A stretch of 48,620 nt of DNA from Luteipulveratus flavus (GCF_029439465.1 NZ_JAROAV010000036.1:1-48620); one strand, 5' to 3'. Counted from the stretch's first letter, positions 8,952-17,156 are shown. Notes: a model not told the origin generated them from the letters alone. Made by a program: numbers and translations.

Positions 8952-9797
8952 ATGAGATCCGTCCTCGCCGGAGCCGCCGTCTGCGCCGCGGCGGCCGTCG
9001 CGTTCCCGCTCACCTCGTACGCGGCGGACGAGCACAGCCGGCCCGCCGCGAAGCCGGCGGTCAACATGGAGGTGGTCGTCAAGGCCGCGCAGATCGACCC
9101 GCGTCGCGCCGACGACACCCAGACGCCGGGCGCTCACGACAGCGTGCTCAGCGTCGAGCGGGCCCTGCAGGCGAAGGGGCTGCTCGCGAAGAAGTACGTC
9201 GACGGCTACTTCGGTACGACCACCGTGGCCGCGTACACCCGGTTCCAGAAGTCCCTCGGCTACACCGGCCTGGCGGCCAACGGGCTGCCGGGCAAGGCGT
9301 CCCTGGAGAAGCTGGGCACGAACCGCTTCACGGTCACCCACCCGCTCTCGCCCGGCAAGCGCGTCACCTCGCACGGCGCCACGATGAACACCCGTACGGT
9401 CGCCATGCTGACCGCCGCGGAACGCCGGCTCGGCCGCAGGCTCGTGATCGAGCAGGGCTCGTACAACCCGGGCGGCGACCCGACGTCCGCCGGTACGCAC
9501 GACGGCGGCGGCGTCCTGGACATCTCGGTCAAGGGGATGGACGCGCGCACCCGAAGCACCGTGGCCCGTCAGCTGCGCACCGTCGGCTTCGCGGCGTGGG
9601 TGCGCAACCCCAGCCAGGCGGACTGGCCCTGGCACATCCACGCCGTTGCGCTGAGCGACCCGGACCTGGCGAGCCAGGCCCAGCACCAGGCCGGCGACTA
9701 CTACCTCGGCAAGAACGGCCTGGCGAGCCGCAAGCCGGACGACGGCCCGAAGGTCACCCCGATCCGGACCTGGGAGGAGTTCCAGCGCCGGCACTGA
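8952..9797 (+). CDS. Secreted peptidoglycan-binding protein with M15-like peptidase domain
   Basis: This 281-residue exported protein is predicted to bind and cleave cell-wall peptides. A signal peptide (about 1-25, cut near SYAA-D) is followed by a PG_binding_1 domain (about 60-122: SVLSVERALQAKGLL, VDGYFGTTTVAAYTRFQ). The C-terminal region keeps the D,D-carboxypeptidase metal-ligand spacing: H183-x6-D190 in GTHDGGGVLD, and H228-x-H230 in WPWHIHAV. This supports an M15-like zinc peptidase, though the motif is divergent. ATG 8952 has AGGAG at 8941-8945; the longer upstream frame is non-coding in character. An M23 hydrolase gene follows 60 bp downstream. Confidence 0.85.
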   Translation: MRSVLAGAAVCAAAAVAFPLTSYAADEHSRPAAKPAVNMEVVVKAAQIDPRRADDTQTPGAHDSVLSVERALQAKGLLAKKYVDGYFGTTTVAAYTRFQKSLGYTGLAANGLPGKASLEKLGTNRFTVTHPLSPGKRVTSHGATMNTRTVAMLTAAERRLGRRLVIEQGSYNPGGDPTSAGTHDGGGVLDISVKGMDARTRSTVARQLRTVGFAAWVRNPSQADWPWHIHAVALSDPDLASQAQHQAGDYYLGKNGLASRKPDDGPKVTPIRTWEEFQRRH

Positions 9798-9807
9798 CCG
9801 ACCGACC

Positions 9808-9846
9808 ACTCGCACGACCCACTCGCACGACCCATCCGCACGAACC
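9808..9846 (+). repeat. Three tandem 13-bp units between two hydrolase genes
   Basis: Units 9808-9820 and 9821-9833 are identical (actcgcacgaccc) and 9834-9846 is a degenerate third copy. They fill the 60-bp gap before the Shine-Dalgarno of the M23 gene. This could be replication slippage or a spaced binding site; no evidence decides. Confidence 0.7.
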
Positions 9847-9857
9847 CAGGAGGAGAC

Positions 9858-10727
9858 ATGAGGACCATCCACAAGACGCTCGCGGCCGCGGGCCTCGCCG
9901 CCGTCGTCGTCACGCCCGCGCTCGCCTTCGTCGGCCAGTCGCAGGCCGTCGCCAAGCCGAACTTCCAGATGCCGTTCCGCTGCGGCTACACCGCCACCGC
10001 GGCGACGTTCGGCGGTCACAGCCCCGCCAACGCGGTCGACTTCCAGAAGGCCGGCATCACCGGCGACCCGGTGCTGGCATCGGCCGGCGGCACGGTCAGC
10101 CGCGTCGCGAACGAGGGAAGCACCAGCTACGGCCGGTGGATCGAGATCAACCACGGCGGCGGGTACACCACCCGGTACGCCCACCTGTCCGCCCAGCAGG
10201 TCCGCGTCGGGCAGAAGGTCGCGCTCGGCACCCAGATCGGCAAGGCCGGTGCGACCGGTGGCGTCAGCGGCCCGCACCTGCACTTCGAGGAGCGCCGCAA
10301 CGGCGCCGTGCTGCGGGCCACGCTCAACGGGCGTGCCGTCCCGTACCCGGGCCACACGCCGTTCACCAGCCGGAACAAGTGCACCGGCGGTGGCGGCGGA
10401 GGCAACCCGTACACGCCGCAGAAGGCCTGCGGCTCCGGCTTCGCGGTCGTCGACTCCAAGGCGCTCGGCAAGGCCGGCCGCACGTACCTGCTCTACAACA
10501 AGGGCTCCGGCAAGAACTGCGTGACGACGCTGAAGAGCACCTCGCTCGGCAAGAAGACCGCCGCGTCGGCGTTCCTGGAGGTCAAGGGCGCCAAGCGCAC
10601 GACCGACGCGGGCAACTTCTCCTACTACGCCGGCCCGGTCATCAAGTCCGCCGCGGGCAAGTGCGTGAAGTGGGGCGGCTCGGTCGGCGCCACGAGGTAC
10701 GCGAGCCCGTTCGAGCACTGCGGCTGA
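9858..10727 (+). CDS. Secreted M23 metallopeptidase fused to a SapA-like domain
   Basis: This is a 289-residue exported endopeptidase that should cut peptidoglycan cross-bridges. A signal peptide (about 1-32) precedes an LytM/M23 domain (about 50-165) with zinc ligands H54 and D61 (GGHSPANAVDF), H109 (YAHLS) and H140/H142 (GPHLHFE). After a glycine-rich linker (C175 to about 183), the last 100 residues (CGSGFAVVDSKALG to ASPFEHCG) resemble Streptomyces spore-associated protein A by my recollection, with C191, the NCVTTLKST segment, YYAGPVIKSAAGKCVKW and a C-terminal C. That combination is unusual. AGGAGGAG at 9848-9855 gives a strong ribosome site. It probably acts with the preceding M15-like protein. 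Confidence 0.9.
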   Translation: MRTIHKTLAAAGLAAVVVTPALAFVGQSQAVAKPNFQMPFRCGYTATAATFGGHSPANAVDFQKAGITGDPVLASAGGTVSRVANEGSTSYGRWIEINHGGGYTTRYAHLSAQQVRVGQKVALGTQIGKAGATGGVSGPHLHFEERRNGAVLRATLNGRAVPYPGHTPFTSRNKCTGGGGGGNPYTPQKACGSGFAVVDSKALGKAGRTYLLYNKGSGKNCVTTLKSTSLGKKTAASAFLEVKGAKRTTDAGNFSYYAGPVIKSAAGKCVKWGGSVGATRYASPFEHCG

Positions 10728-10972
10728 CGCACGGCCCCGGTCGGCGTAGTGATCGGCCGGGGACATCGAACCCCGTACGGGGCGGGCAGGCCTGCTGCGC
10801 GCCCCGTACGGTCGCGCGCGGAACCTCGCGCACGCCCGGGCCGTCCTCTCCCTGGCGGTGCGAAGGGGCGCCACACGGGGTGACGAGAGGTCCCCCGGAG
10901 TCCTGGGTAGCGTGGCACCGTCGCACACCCCCGGGCCGTGCCGAGGCCCGTCACAGGCGAGGAGCGCGCGCA

Positions 10973-11959
10973 ATGTCGGACGGGTTCGCAGCAGACCGAC
11001 GTCAAGCCATCGAGGAGTTCGCCACCGAGCTGTCGGCGCTACGGGAGTCGGTCGGGAGACCGTCCTTCCGGGCGATGTCGGGCCGGTCCGGCTGCATCTC
11101 CCACACCACGCTGCACGAGGCGGCTCAGGGCAACCGGCTCCCGACCTGGGAGACCACGGTCGAGTTCGCGAAGGCGTGCGGCGCCGACCCGGCCGACTTC
11201 CGCGAGCGCTGGCAGGCGGCCAACCGCGCCGTCAACCCACCCGCACCGACCACGGCCGCACCACCGTCTCCGTCTCCGCCCCCGATCGCCGCGCCGGCGG
11301 AGGCAGCCGAGCCACTCGCGCCGGCACCGAGCGGACTCGCGGCTGTCGACGCGCGCACTCACGAGACGGTCGATGAGCCCGCTCGGTCGGGGCGCCGGCG
11401 CCGTACGGCTCTGCTCGCCGCCGCGGTCGCCGTCGTCGTGGCCGGGGGAGCGGGCGTGGCCTGGAAGGCGAGCGGCGACGACCGGACCCCGCCCCTCGTG
11501 CAGGGCCAGGACACCACCGCGACCGGTACGCCGCTGCGGCTCGCGGCCTCGCCCACGGCGTGCCCGGTCACGCCGACGAACCCGCCGTGGACCCCGCCGG
11601 TCAACAAGGGCGACAAGGCCAAGTTCCTGGGTGACATCACGATCCCGGACTGCTCGACCGTGAAGCCGGGGCAGACGTTCCGCAAGGTGTGGCGGTTGCG
11701 CAACGTCGGCTCGGTGCCGTGGACGGCCCGCACCCTGCAGCGCGTCGAGCTGCCCCAGGGACGCAACGACTGCCAGACGGTGGAGCGGGTCCGACTGCCC
11801 GCGGCCCGCCCGGGCCAGCAGGTCGACGTCGCCGTCGAGGTCACGGCGCCCGCCAAGCCCGGCATCTGCGTGGTGCGCTGGATGATGAAGGACGACCAGG
11901 ACCGCGTCGCCTTCCCCGGCGGCCGGCCGGTCAACTTCCAGGTCCGCGTCGCGGGCTGA
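10973..11959 (+). CDS. HTH - transmembrane - NBR1-Ig-like domain protein
   Basis: This 328-residue protein has three parts. The cytoplasmic N-terminus (about 5-85) is a degenerate XRE/HTH fold of the actinobacterial type that ends in a Trp-containing RERWQAANR helix. A Pro/Ala-rich stretch leads to one membrane helix (about 145-163, after RSGRRRRTALLAA). The outer part (about 215-328) is an NBR1-like Ig domain: KPGQTFRKVWRLRNVGS with the conserved W residues, and ICVVRWMMKDDQ. The order implies a single-pass protein with DNA- or protein-binding inside and an Ig-like binder outside, perhaps cell-wall sensing. ATG 10973 follows GGCGAGGAGCG. It lies downstream of two wall hydrolases but is separated by 245 bp. 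Confidence 0.85.
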   Translation: MSDGFAADRRQAIEEFATELSALRESVGRPSFRAMSGRSGCISHTTLHEAAQGNRLPTWETTVEFAKACGADPADFRERWQAANRAVNPPAPTTAAPPSPSPPPIAAPAEAAEPLAPAPSGLAAVDARTHETVDEPARSGRRRRTALLAAAVAVVVAGGAGVAWKASGDDRTPPLVQGQDTTATGTPLRLAASPTACPVTPTNPPWTPPVNKGDKAKFLGDITIPDCSTVKPGQTFRKVWRLRNVGSVPWTARTLQRVELPQGRNDCQTVERVRLPAARPGQQVDVAVEVTAPAKPGICVVRWMMKDDQDRVAFPGGRPVNFQVRVAG

Positions 11960-11982
11960 ACCGCGCCGACCAGAGCACGCCG

Positions 11983-12012
11983 CACATTCTGGACACATCG
12001 GTTCAGAATGTG
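11983..12012. promoter_or_regulatory. Operator-like palindrome before the TetR gene
   Basis: A perfect 9-bp inverted repeat (cacattctg / cagaatgtg, arms 11983-11991 and 12004-12012, 12-bp spacer) lies 15 bp before the TetR start codon. The half-site gttcagaa (12001-12008) recurs at 12658-12665, before the exporter. It is probably the autoregulatory operator. Confidence 0.7.
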
Positions 12013-12026
12013 GCAGGGTCGCAGAC

Positions 12027-12605
12027 GTGGCCCGGCACAAGGAGTTCGACGAGCAGCAGGCGCTCGACCAGGCGGTGGAGACGTTCTGGTCCGGCACCTA
12101 CGCGTCGACGTCCACGCAGGACCTCTGTGAGTCGACCGGCCTGTCACGGAGCAGCCTCTACAACGCGTTCTCCTGCAAGGCCGACCTGTACCAACGGTCG
12201 CTCCGGCGCTACGGCGAGCTCAAGGACGCCGAGCGCACTGCATACCTGGAGCACCCGGGCACCGGACGAGAGGCGCTGGAGGCGCTGCTCGGCCACGTGC
12301 TCGAGACCCAGGGCGGGAGCGAGGACCGCCGCGGCTGCATGGTCATCAACGCGGCGGTCGAGATCGGCGGCGACGACGACGAGGTCGCCTCGCTCACCCG
12401 GGCGAGCCTGGACGGGTTCCGCGGCGTGGTCGCGCAGCTCATCGCCCGCGGCCAGGACGACGGCTCCATCGCCACGACCGCGCCGGCGGCCGAGCTCGCG
12501 ACCGTCGTCCACGCCGCGCTCAACGGCCTGCAGGTCGGCGCGCGGGTCGCCACCGACCCGGCCGCCGCCGGACGTGGCCTGCAGACCCTGATGTCCCTGC
12601 TCTGA
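12027..12605 (+). CDS. TetR/AcrR-family regulator
   Basis: This 192-residue repressor has an N-terminal TetR HTH (about 8-55: ALDQAVETFWSGTYASTS, then LCESTGLSRSSLYNAFSCK). The C-terminal half resembles the TetR_C domain found beside drug exporters and oxidoreductases (RRGCMVINAAVEIGGDD). It is the first gene of a co-directional set with an MFS exporter and an SDR, with a shared half-site before itself and before the exporter. It therefore probably represses the exporter. GTG 12027 is the first start in frame and sits directly after the palindrome, so repressor binding would block its own promoter. Confidence 0.93.
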   Translation: MARHKEFDEQQALDQAVETFWSGTYASTSTQDLCESTGLSRSSLYNAFSCKADLYQRSLRRYGELKDAERTAYLEHPGTGREALEALLGHVLETQGGSEDRRGCMVINAAVEIGGDDDEVASLTRASLDGFRGVVAQLIARGQDDGSIATTAPAAELATVVHAALNGLQVGARVATDPAAAGRGLQTLMSLL

Positions 12606-12647
12606 CCGGACGAGCTCGTCCGCGCACCTCTCGCCCGACACGTTTTT

Positions 12648-12666
12648 GTACCGAACAGTTCAGAAA
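12648..12666. promoter_or_regulatory. Second TetR-type operator, before the exporter
   Basis: The sequence around 12649-12665 (accgaac-a-gttcaga) is an imperfect palindrome and contains gttcagaa, identical to the half-site in the operator upstream of the TetR gene. It lies 12 bp before the exporter GTG and overlaps its leader, so binding by the upstream TetR protein is likely. Confidence 0.6.
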
Positions 12667-12677
12667 GAGGGATCACC

Positions 12678-13916
12678 GTGGCGCTCGCGACCGAGACCGC
12701 ATCACCCCGGACCCGTCTGCCGCTGGCCGTGTACGTCCTGGCGCTGGGCACGTTCTGCGTCGGCACCTCGGAGTTCATGCTCGCCGGCCTCCTGCCGCAG
12801 CTGGCGGACGGCCTCGACGTGTCGATCTCGCGGGCCGGGCTGCTGATCACCGCCTTCGCGATCGGCATGACGCTCGGGGCCCCGCTCATGACGTTGGCCA
12901 CCCTGCGGCTGCCCCGACGGGCGACGTTGCTCGCCGCGGCTCTGGTGTTCGCGGGCGTCCATCTGCTCCCTCTCCTGCTCGACGGGTACGCGGCGCTGCT
13001 GGTCGGTCGCGTCGTCGCGGCCGTCGCCTGTGCGACCTACTGGGCGGTGGGTGCGGTCGTCGCCGTACGGCTCGGTGGACCGGAACGCACGGCGCGAGCG
13101 CTGGCCGCCATCGTCGGTGGGCTCACCCTCGCGAACGTCCTGGGAGTGCCGCTGGGCACCTGGATCGGGGAGCACCTCGGCTGGCAGGCGGCGTTCCTCG
13201 CGGTCGCGCTCGCGACGATCGCCGTCGCGGTCGTGCTGCGGGTGATGATCCCGCGCCAGCCCCAGGACGACGCGACGACGCCGATGGGGGTGCTCGTACG
13301 CCGTGAGCTCGCCGCGTTCCGCAACCGTCGGCTGTGGCTGGCGCTGCTCACGACGGCGACGTTCCAGGCCGCGGTGTTCTGCTGCTTCTCCTACCTGGCG
13401 CCGCTGCTGACCGACGTCGCGGGGATCGACGAGTCACGAGTTCCGTTGGTGCTGCTGCTCTTCGGCGTCGGATCGTTCATCGGTGTGACCATCGGTGGCC
13501 GGTACGCCGACCGCGACCTGCTGATGAACGTCTTCCTCAGCCTCGGCTCCATGGTGCTCGCGCTGACGGCCCTGCTCGTCCTCGCCGGCTCCGTCGCCGG
13601 GATCGTCATCGCGACGTTCCTGTTCGGGGCGACGTCGTTCTCGATCGCGGCCGCACTCAACGGTCGGGTCTTCGCGTTCGCCGGCGATGCGCCGACGCTC
13701 GCTGCCTCGATGAGCGTGTCGGCGTTCAACGTCGGGAACGCGGTGGGGCCCTGGATCGGTGGCCTCGTCATCGACGCCGGCCTCGGTCTGCGTGCACCGG
13801 TGTGGGCGTCCATCGGTCTGGGGCTGCTCGCCCTCGTCGTGGCCTCCTGCAGCTGGCGCCTGGAGCGCGGCCGCGCCCCGATCGGGTGCACGACCACTGC
13901 CTGCCCGTCGGCCTGA
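12678..13916 (+). CDS. DHA1-family MFS exporter (AraJ/Cml type)
   Basis: This 412-residue transporter has about 12 membrane segments. The first helix has the DHA1 signature LGTFCVGTSEFMLAGLLPQLA, and the motif A-like region follows (TLATLRLPRRATLLAAAL). The antiporter motif is GGLTLANVLGVPLGTWIGE. Family members export chloramphenicol, purine nucleosides or arabinose; the substrate here is unknown. GTG 12678 is preceded by AGAAAGAGGG. The TetR gene lies 72 bp upstream and an SDR gene 28 bp downstream, so all three may form one stress-response unit. Confidence 0.92.
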   Translation: MALATETASPRTRLPLAVYVLALGTFCVGTSEFMLAGLLPQLADGLDVSISRAGLLITAFAIGMTLGAPLMTLATLRLPRRATLLAAALVFAGVHLLPLLLDGYAALLVGRVVAAVACATYWAVGAVVAVRLGGPERTARALAAIVGGLTLANVLGVPLGTWIGEHLGWQAAFLAVALATIAVAVVLRVMIPRQPQDDATTPMGVLVRRELAAFRNRRLWLALLTTATFQAAVFCCFSYLAPLLTDVAGIDESRVPLVLLLFGVGSFIGVTIGGRYADRDLLMNVFLSLGSMVLALTALLVLAGSVAGIVIATFLFGATSFSIAAALNGRVFAFAGDAPTLAASMSVSAFNVGNAVGPWIGGLVIDAGLGLRAPVWASIGLGLLALVVASCSWRLERGRAPIGCTTTACPSA

Positions 13917-13944
13917 CGCTCGTTCACACAGAAGGGATCGGTTC

Positions 13945-14679
13945 ATGGGGGACCTCACCGGTCGTCGCGCGGTCGTCGTCGGGGGCACGAAGGGTCTGGG
14001 TCGCGCCGTGGTCGACGACTTCGTGGCCGCAGGGGCGCGAGTGGCCGTGGTGGGCCGGGACCGGGCGGCCCTCGACGGCCTCGGACCCGACGTGCTCGCG
14101 GTCGCGGCGGACATCACCGACGACGACGCCGTGCGAGCGGCGTTCGAGCGGATCGCCGCAGCGTGGCGAGGACTGGACATCGCGGTCAACTCGGCGGGGG
14201 TCTTCCTACCCCCGGCGCCGGTCGGCGCACTCGACCCGGCCGATCTGGAGCGCGCGCTGCGCATCAACGTGGTCGGCACGCAGCGCGTCATGCGTCACGA
14301 GATCGCGCTGATGAGCGGTGGGGGCGGGGCGATCGTGAACTTCTCGTCCAACCTCGGCGCGCACCGCACCCAACCGGGACTCGCGGCGTACGGCACCTCC
14401 AAGGCCGCCGTCAGCGCGCTCACCCGGACCGCGGCGCTCGACCACGTGGGCGCCGGCATCCGCATCAACGCGATCAGCCCCGGTCCCTCCGACACGACCA
14501 TGTCCGTCCGCCCGGGCGAGACCGTCGCACAGCGCGATGCGCGGGTGGCTGCGGCGAACCCGTCCGGCCGCGTCGCCCGGCTGTCGGAGATCGTGGCGGC
14601 GGTGCGCTATCTCGTCTCCGACGAAGCCGCCTACGTCGTCGGCACGGACCTGGTCGTCGACGGAGGCGTGACCGCCTGA
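13945..14679 (+). CDS. Short-chain dehydrogenase/reductase
   Basis: This 244-residue NAD(P)-dependent oxidoreductase has a Rossmann fold. The cofactor loop is GGTKGLG (about 14-20), a variant of the usual TGxxxGxG. The NSAG motif, the SSNLG serine and the YGTSK catalytic Tyr/Lys pair are all present, with the SPGPSDT and VVDGG elements at the end. It is a classical SDR of the 3-oxoacyl-reductase-like type; the substrate is unknown. It follows the MFS exporter by 28 bp and is probably co-transcribed with the TetR-MFS genes. ATG 13945 follows AGAAGGGAT. The stop codon falls inside a short tandem repeat. Confidence 0.92.
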   Translation: MGDLTGRRAVVVGGTKGLGRAVVDDFVAAGARVAVVGRDRAALDGLGPDVLAVAADITDDDAVRAAFERIAAAWRGLDIAVNSAGVFLPPAPVGALDPADLERALRINVVGTQRVMRHEIALMSGGGGAIVNFSSNLGAHRTQPGLAAYGTSKAAVSALTRTAALDHVGAGIRINAISPGPSDTTMSVRPGETVAQRDARVAAANPSGRVARLSEIVAAVRYLVSDEAAYVVGTDLVVDGGVTA

Positions 14680-14704
14680 CCGTGACCGCCTGACGGTGAC
14701 CGCT
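14667..14704 (+). repeat. 14-bp tandem repeat across the SDR stop codon
   Basis: Units cgtgaccgcctgac occur at 14667-14680 and 14681-14694, with a partial third at 14695-14704. Each full unit contains TGA, so the gene's stop is repeated. It is a likely slippage product with no effect on the protein. Confidence 0.75.
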
Positions 14705-14783
14705 CGACCGCGACCGGCCGCGGTGAGCGGCCAGGGTGCGGCCCGCGGTCGCGCGGCGAGCGCCCGCGTACCACCATGGGGTG

Positions 14784-15827
14784 ATGACGCTCCACGCCGA
14801 CGACTACACCGCCCAGCGCAGCCGCTACGACTCGATGACCTACCGCCGGTGCGGCGCGAGCGGGCTGGACCTGCCCGCCGTCTCGCTCGGGCTCTGGCAC
14901 AACTTCGGCGACGACGTGCCGCTGGAGCGTCAGCGGGCCACGCTGCGGCGGGCGTTCGACCTGGGTGTCACGCACTTCGACCTGGCCAACAACTACGGGC
15001 CGCCGTACGGCTCGGCCGAGCGCAACTTCGGCACGATCTTCGCCCAGGACTTCCGGCGCTACCGCGACGAGCTGATCCTCTCCACCAAGGCGGGGTACGA
15101 CATGTGGCCGGGGCCGTACGGACAGGGCGGCGGCTCGCGCAAGTACCTGCTGTCCTCCCTCGACCAGTCGCTGCAGCGGATGGGCGTGGACTACGTCGAC
15201 ATCTTCTACAGCCACCGGTTCGACGACACGACGCCGCTGGAGGAGACGATGGGCGCGCTGGACACGGCCGTCCGGCAGGGCAAGGCGCTGTACGTCGGGA
15301 TCTCCTCCTACTCGGGCTCGCGGACCCAGGAGGCCGTGCGGATCCTGCGCGACCTCGGTACGCCGCTGCTGATCCACCAGCCGTCCTACTCCATGCTCAA
15401 CCGCTGGGTCGAGGAGGACCTGCTGGACGTGCTCGGCGTCGAGGGTGTCGGGTGCATCGCGTTCTCGCCGCTGGCGCAGGGCATGCTGACGGACAAGTAC
15501 CTCAAGGGAATTCCCGCGGGTTCCCGCGCGGCACAAGGGAAGTCGCTCGACCCGAAGATGCTGGACGAGACCGCCCTGAAGCACGTCCGCGCGCTCAACC
15601 GCATCGCGAAGGCACGCGGTCAGTCGCTCGCGCAGCTCGCGCTCGCGTGGGTCCTGCGGGACGAGCGGGTGACATCGGTGCTGATCGGTGCGTCCAGCGT
15701 GGAGCAGCTCGAGGACAGCCTCGGCGCGCTGGACAACCTGGCCTTCGACGACGCCGAGCTGGCGAAGATCGACCAGCACGCCGTCGACGCCGGCATCAAC
15801 ATCTGGAAGACGTCCTCCACCTCCTGA
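14784..15827 (+). CDS. Aldo/keto reductase (YghZ-like)
   Basis: This 347-residue NADPH-dependent reductase has a TIM-barrel fold. The catalytic tetrad is visible: D in FDLANNYG with Y in the same motif, K in LSTKAGYD, and H in FYSHRFDD. GISSYSG and the IGASSVEQLEDSLGAL cofactor-binding end match the family. It resembles the L-glyceraldehyde-3-phosphate reductase/YghZ subgroup (PPYGSAERNFGTIF, GGSRKYLLSSLDQSL), which detoxifies aldehydes such as methylglyoxal. ATG 14784 is the first sensible start. It stands alone after the SDR, with a 104-bp gap that has no obvious terminator. Confidence 0.93.
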   Translation: MTLHADDYTAQRSRYDSMTYRRCGASGLDLPAVSLGLWHNFGDDVPLERQRATLRRAFDLGVTHFDLANNYGPPYGSAERNFGTIFAQDFRRYRDELILSTKAGYDMWPGPYGQGGGSRKYLLSSLDQSLQRMGVDYVDIFYSHRFDDTTPLEETMGALDTAVRQGKALYVGISSYSGSRTQEAVRILRDLGTPLLIHQPSYSMLNRWVEEDLLDVLGVEGVGCIAFSPLAQGMLTDKYLKGIPAGSRAAQGKSLDPKMLDETALKHVRALNRIAKARGQSLAQLALAWVLRDERVTSVLIGASSVEQLEDSLGALDNLAFDDAELAKIDQHAVDAGINIWKTSSTS

Positions 15828-15839
15828 CCCGTACGCCGG

Positions 15840-16007
15840 TCGATCCGCCCCCGTCGCTGGTCGATCCGCCCCCGTCGCTGGTTGAGCCGGTCCGGAGCGC
15901 TAGCGAAGGACCGTGTCGAAACCTGGTGACGTCCGGGGAGACTCTCCCTACGTCTCACCGGGCTTCGACACGGGCTCGCCTGGGGGCTCGCCCGGCTCAA
16001 CCAGCGA
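15840..16007. repeat. REP-like palindromic element, family 1 (copy a)
   Basis: Two tandem 21-bp units (15840-15860, 15861-15881) lead into a 133-bp palindrome. Its outer arms tcgctggttgagccgg (15875-15890) and ccggctcaaccagcga (15992-16007) are perfectly inverted. Inner arms carry gtgtcgaaacc and the inverse cttcgacac. It lies between the aldo/keto reductase and phosphofructokinase genes and has no open reading frame, so it is non-autonomous. The same family occurs at 26338-26473 and inside a gene at 34953-35083. Confidence 0.85.
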
Positions 16008-16034
16008 GCAGCCCTCCTCCACCGGCGAGTCGGC

Positions 16035-17057
16035 TCAGCCGAAGAGGATGGCGGCCTCGTCGTACCTCGCGCGCGGCACCGTCTTCAGCTTCGTGGTGGC
16101 GTCGTGCAGATCGACCGTGACCACGTCCGTCCCCGACAGCGAGACCATCGTCCCCCACTTCTTGTCGACCACCGCGTCGATCGCGGCGGTGCCGAAGCGG
16201 GTGGCGAGCACGCGGTCGTACGCCGACGGGACGCCACCGCGCTGCAGGTGGCCGAGCGTCGCGCACCGGGTCTCGATCCCGGTGAGCTCCTCGAGCATCG
16301 GGCCGAGCCGTTCGCCGATGCCGCCGAGCCGGGGGCGGCCGAACGCGTCGAGTCCGCGCGGCGCCACGACGTGCTCCTCGCCGGCCAGGCTGAAGCCCTC
16401 GGCGACCACGACGACCGGCGCGCGTCCGCGGTCCCGCGCGCTGCGTACCCACTCACCGACCTGCTCCAGCGACTGCGGCACCTCGGGGACGAGGATGGCG
16501 TGCGCGCCGGCGGCGAGCCCCGCGTGCAGCGCGATCCAGCCGACGTGGCGGCCCATCACCTCCACGACCATGCACCGGTGGTGCGACTCGGCGGTCGTCC
16601 GGAGCCGGTCGATCGACTCGGTCGCGATCGCGACGGCCGTGTCGAAGCCGAACGTGTAGTCGGTGGCGGACAGGTCGTTGTCGATCGTCTTCGGGACGCC
16701 GACGATGTTGATGCCCTCGTCGCTGAGCCGGCGCGCTGCGGTGAGCGTGCCCTCGCCGCCGATGGCGATGACGGCGTCCATCTCGTGGTGCGTCATTACC
16801 GTGCGGACCTGCTCGGCGCCGCCGCCGTCGAACGGGTTCGTGCGGGACGTGCCGAGGATGGTGCCGCCCTGGCGGGACAGGCCGCGCACGTCGTGGCGGG
16901 GCAGCGGGACGATGTCGTCCTCGACGAGACCGCGCCACCCGTCCTTGATGCCGAGGAAGGTCTGGCCGTGGATGCGGTCGCCCTTGATGACGGCACCCCG
17001 GATCACCGCGTTGAGGCCGGGGCAGTCGCCGCCGCTGGTCAGGATTCCGATACGCAC
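16035..17057 (-). CDS. pfkA: 6-phosphofructokinase
   Basis: This 340-residue glycolytic kinase converts fructose-6-phosphate to fructose-1,6-bisphosphate. The N-terminus has GILTSGGDCPGLNAVIRG; the nucleotide site is GGEGTLTAARRL; the catalytic loop is VPKTIDNDLSATDYTFGFDTA; and MGRHVGW and LGHLQRGG complete the set. Glycine after GGE, with lysine in PKTIDND, is the combination of actinobacterial ATP-dependent group III enzymes, not the pyrophosphate type (GGDD). GTG 17057 is used, since the protein begins VRIGILTSGG directly. Its 3' end lies 27 bp from the family 1 repeat element. Confidence 0.95.
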   Translation of the reverse strand: MRIGILTSGGDCPGLNAVIRGAVIKGDRIHGQTFLGIKDGWRGLVEDDIVPLPRHDVRGLSRQGGTILGTSRTNPFDGGGAEQVRTVMTHHEMDAVIAIGGEGTLTAARRLSDEGINIVGVPKTIDNDLSATDYTFGFDTAVAIATESIDRLRTTAESHHRCMVVEVMGRHVGWIALHAGLAAGAHAILVPEVPQSLEQVGEWVRSARDRGRAPVVVVAEGFSLAGEEHVVAPRGLDAFGRPRLGGIGERLGPMLEELTGIETRCATLGHLQRGGVPSAYDRVLATRFGTAAIDAVVDKKWGTMVSLSGTDVVTVDLHDATTKLKTVPRARYDEAAILFG

Positions 17058-17156
17058 CCGACAATTCTGGACGTTCGAGTGTGTTGACGTGTGAGTACGT
17101 CTCACACTCCGGCGCGCCGCTCGTCTGAGCGACTCACGGTGTGTCCCCCCGCCCCT

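Noticed and set aside
10728-10972. Small gene in the 245-bp gap after the M23 gene
   Set aside because: Open frames there are short and have no ribosome site; the gap instead contains the direct repeat ccccgtacgg and a weak hairpin.
9596-10972. Upstream extension of the HTH-NBR1 reading frame over the M23 gene
   Set aside because: The frame is open but Arg/Pro-rich and overlaps a strongly supported M23 gene; ATG 10973 with a ribosome site is the true start.
15840-16030. Insertion sequence
   Set aside because: Inverted arms are present but there is no transposase reading frame and no target-site duplication could be shown.
16035-17057. Pyrophosphate-dependent phosphofructokinase
   Set aside because: The nucleotide loop is GGEGTL with Gly where the pyrophosphate enzymes have Asp (GGDD); ATP dependence is more likely.
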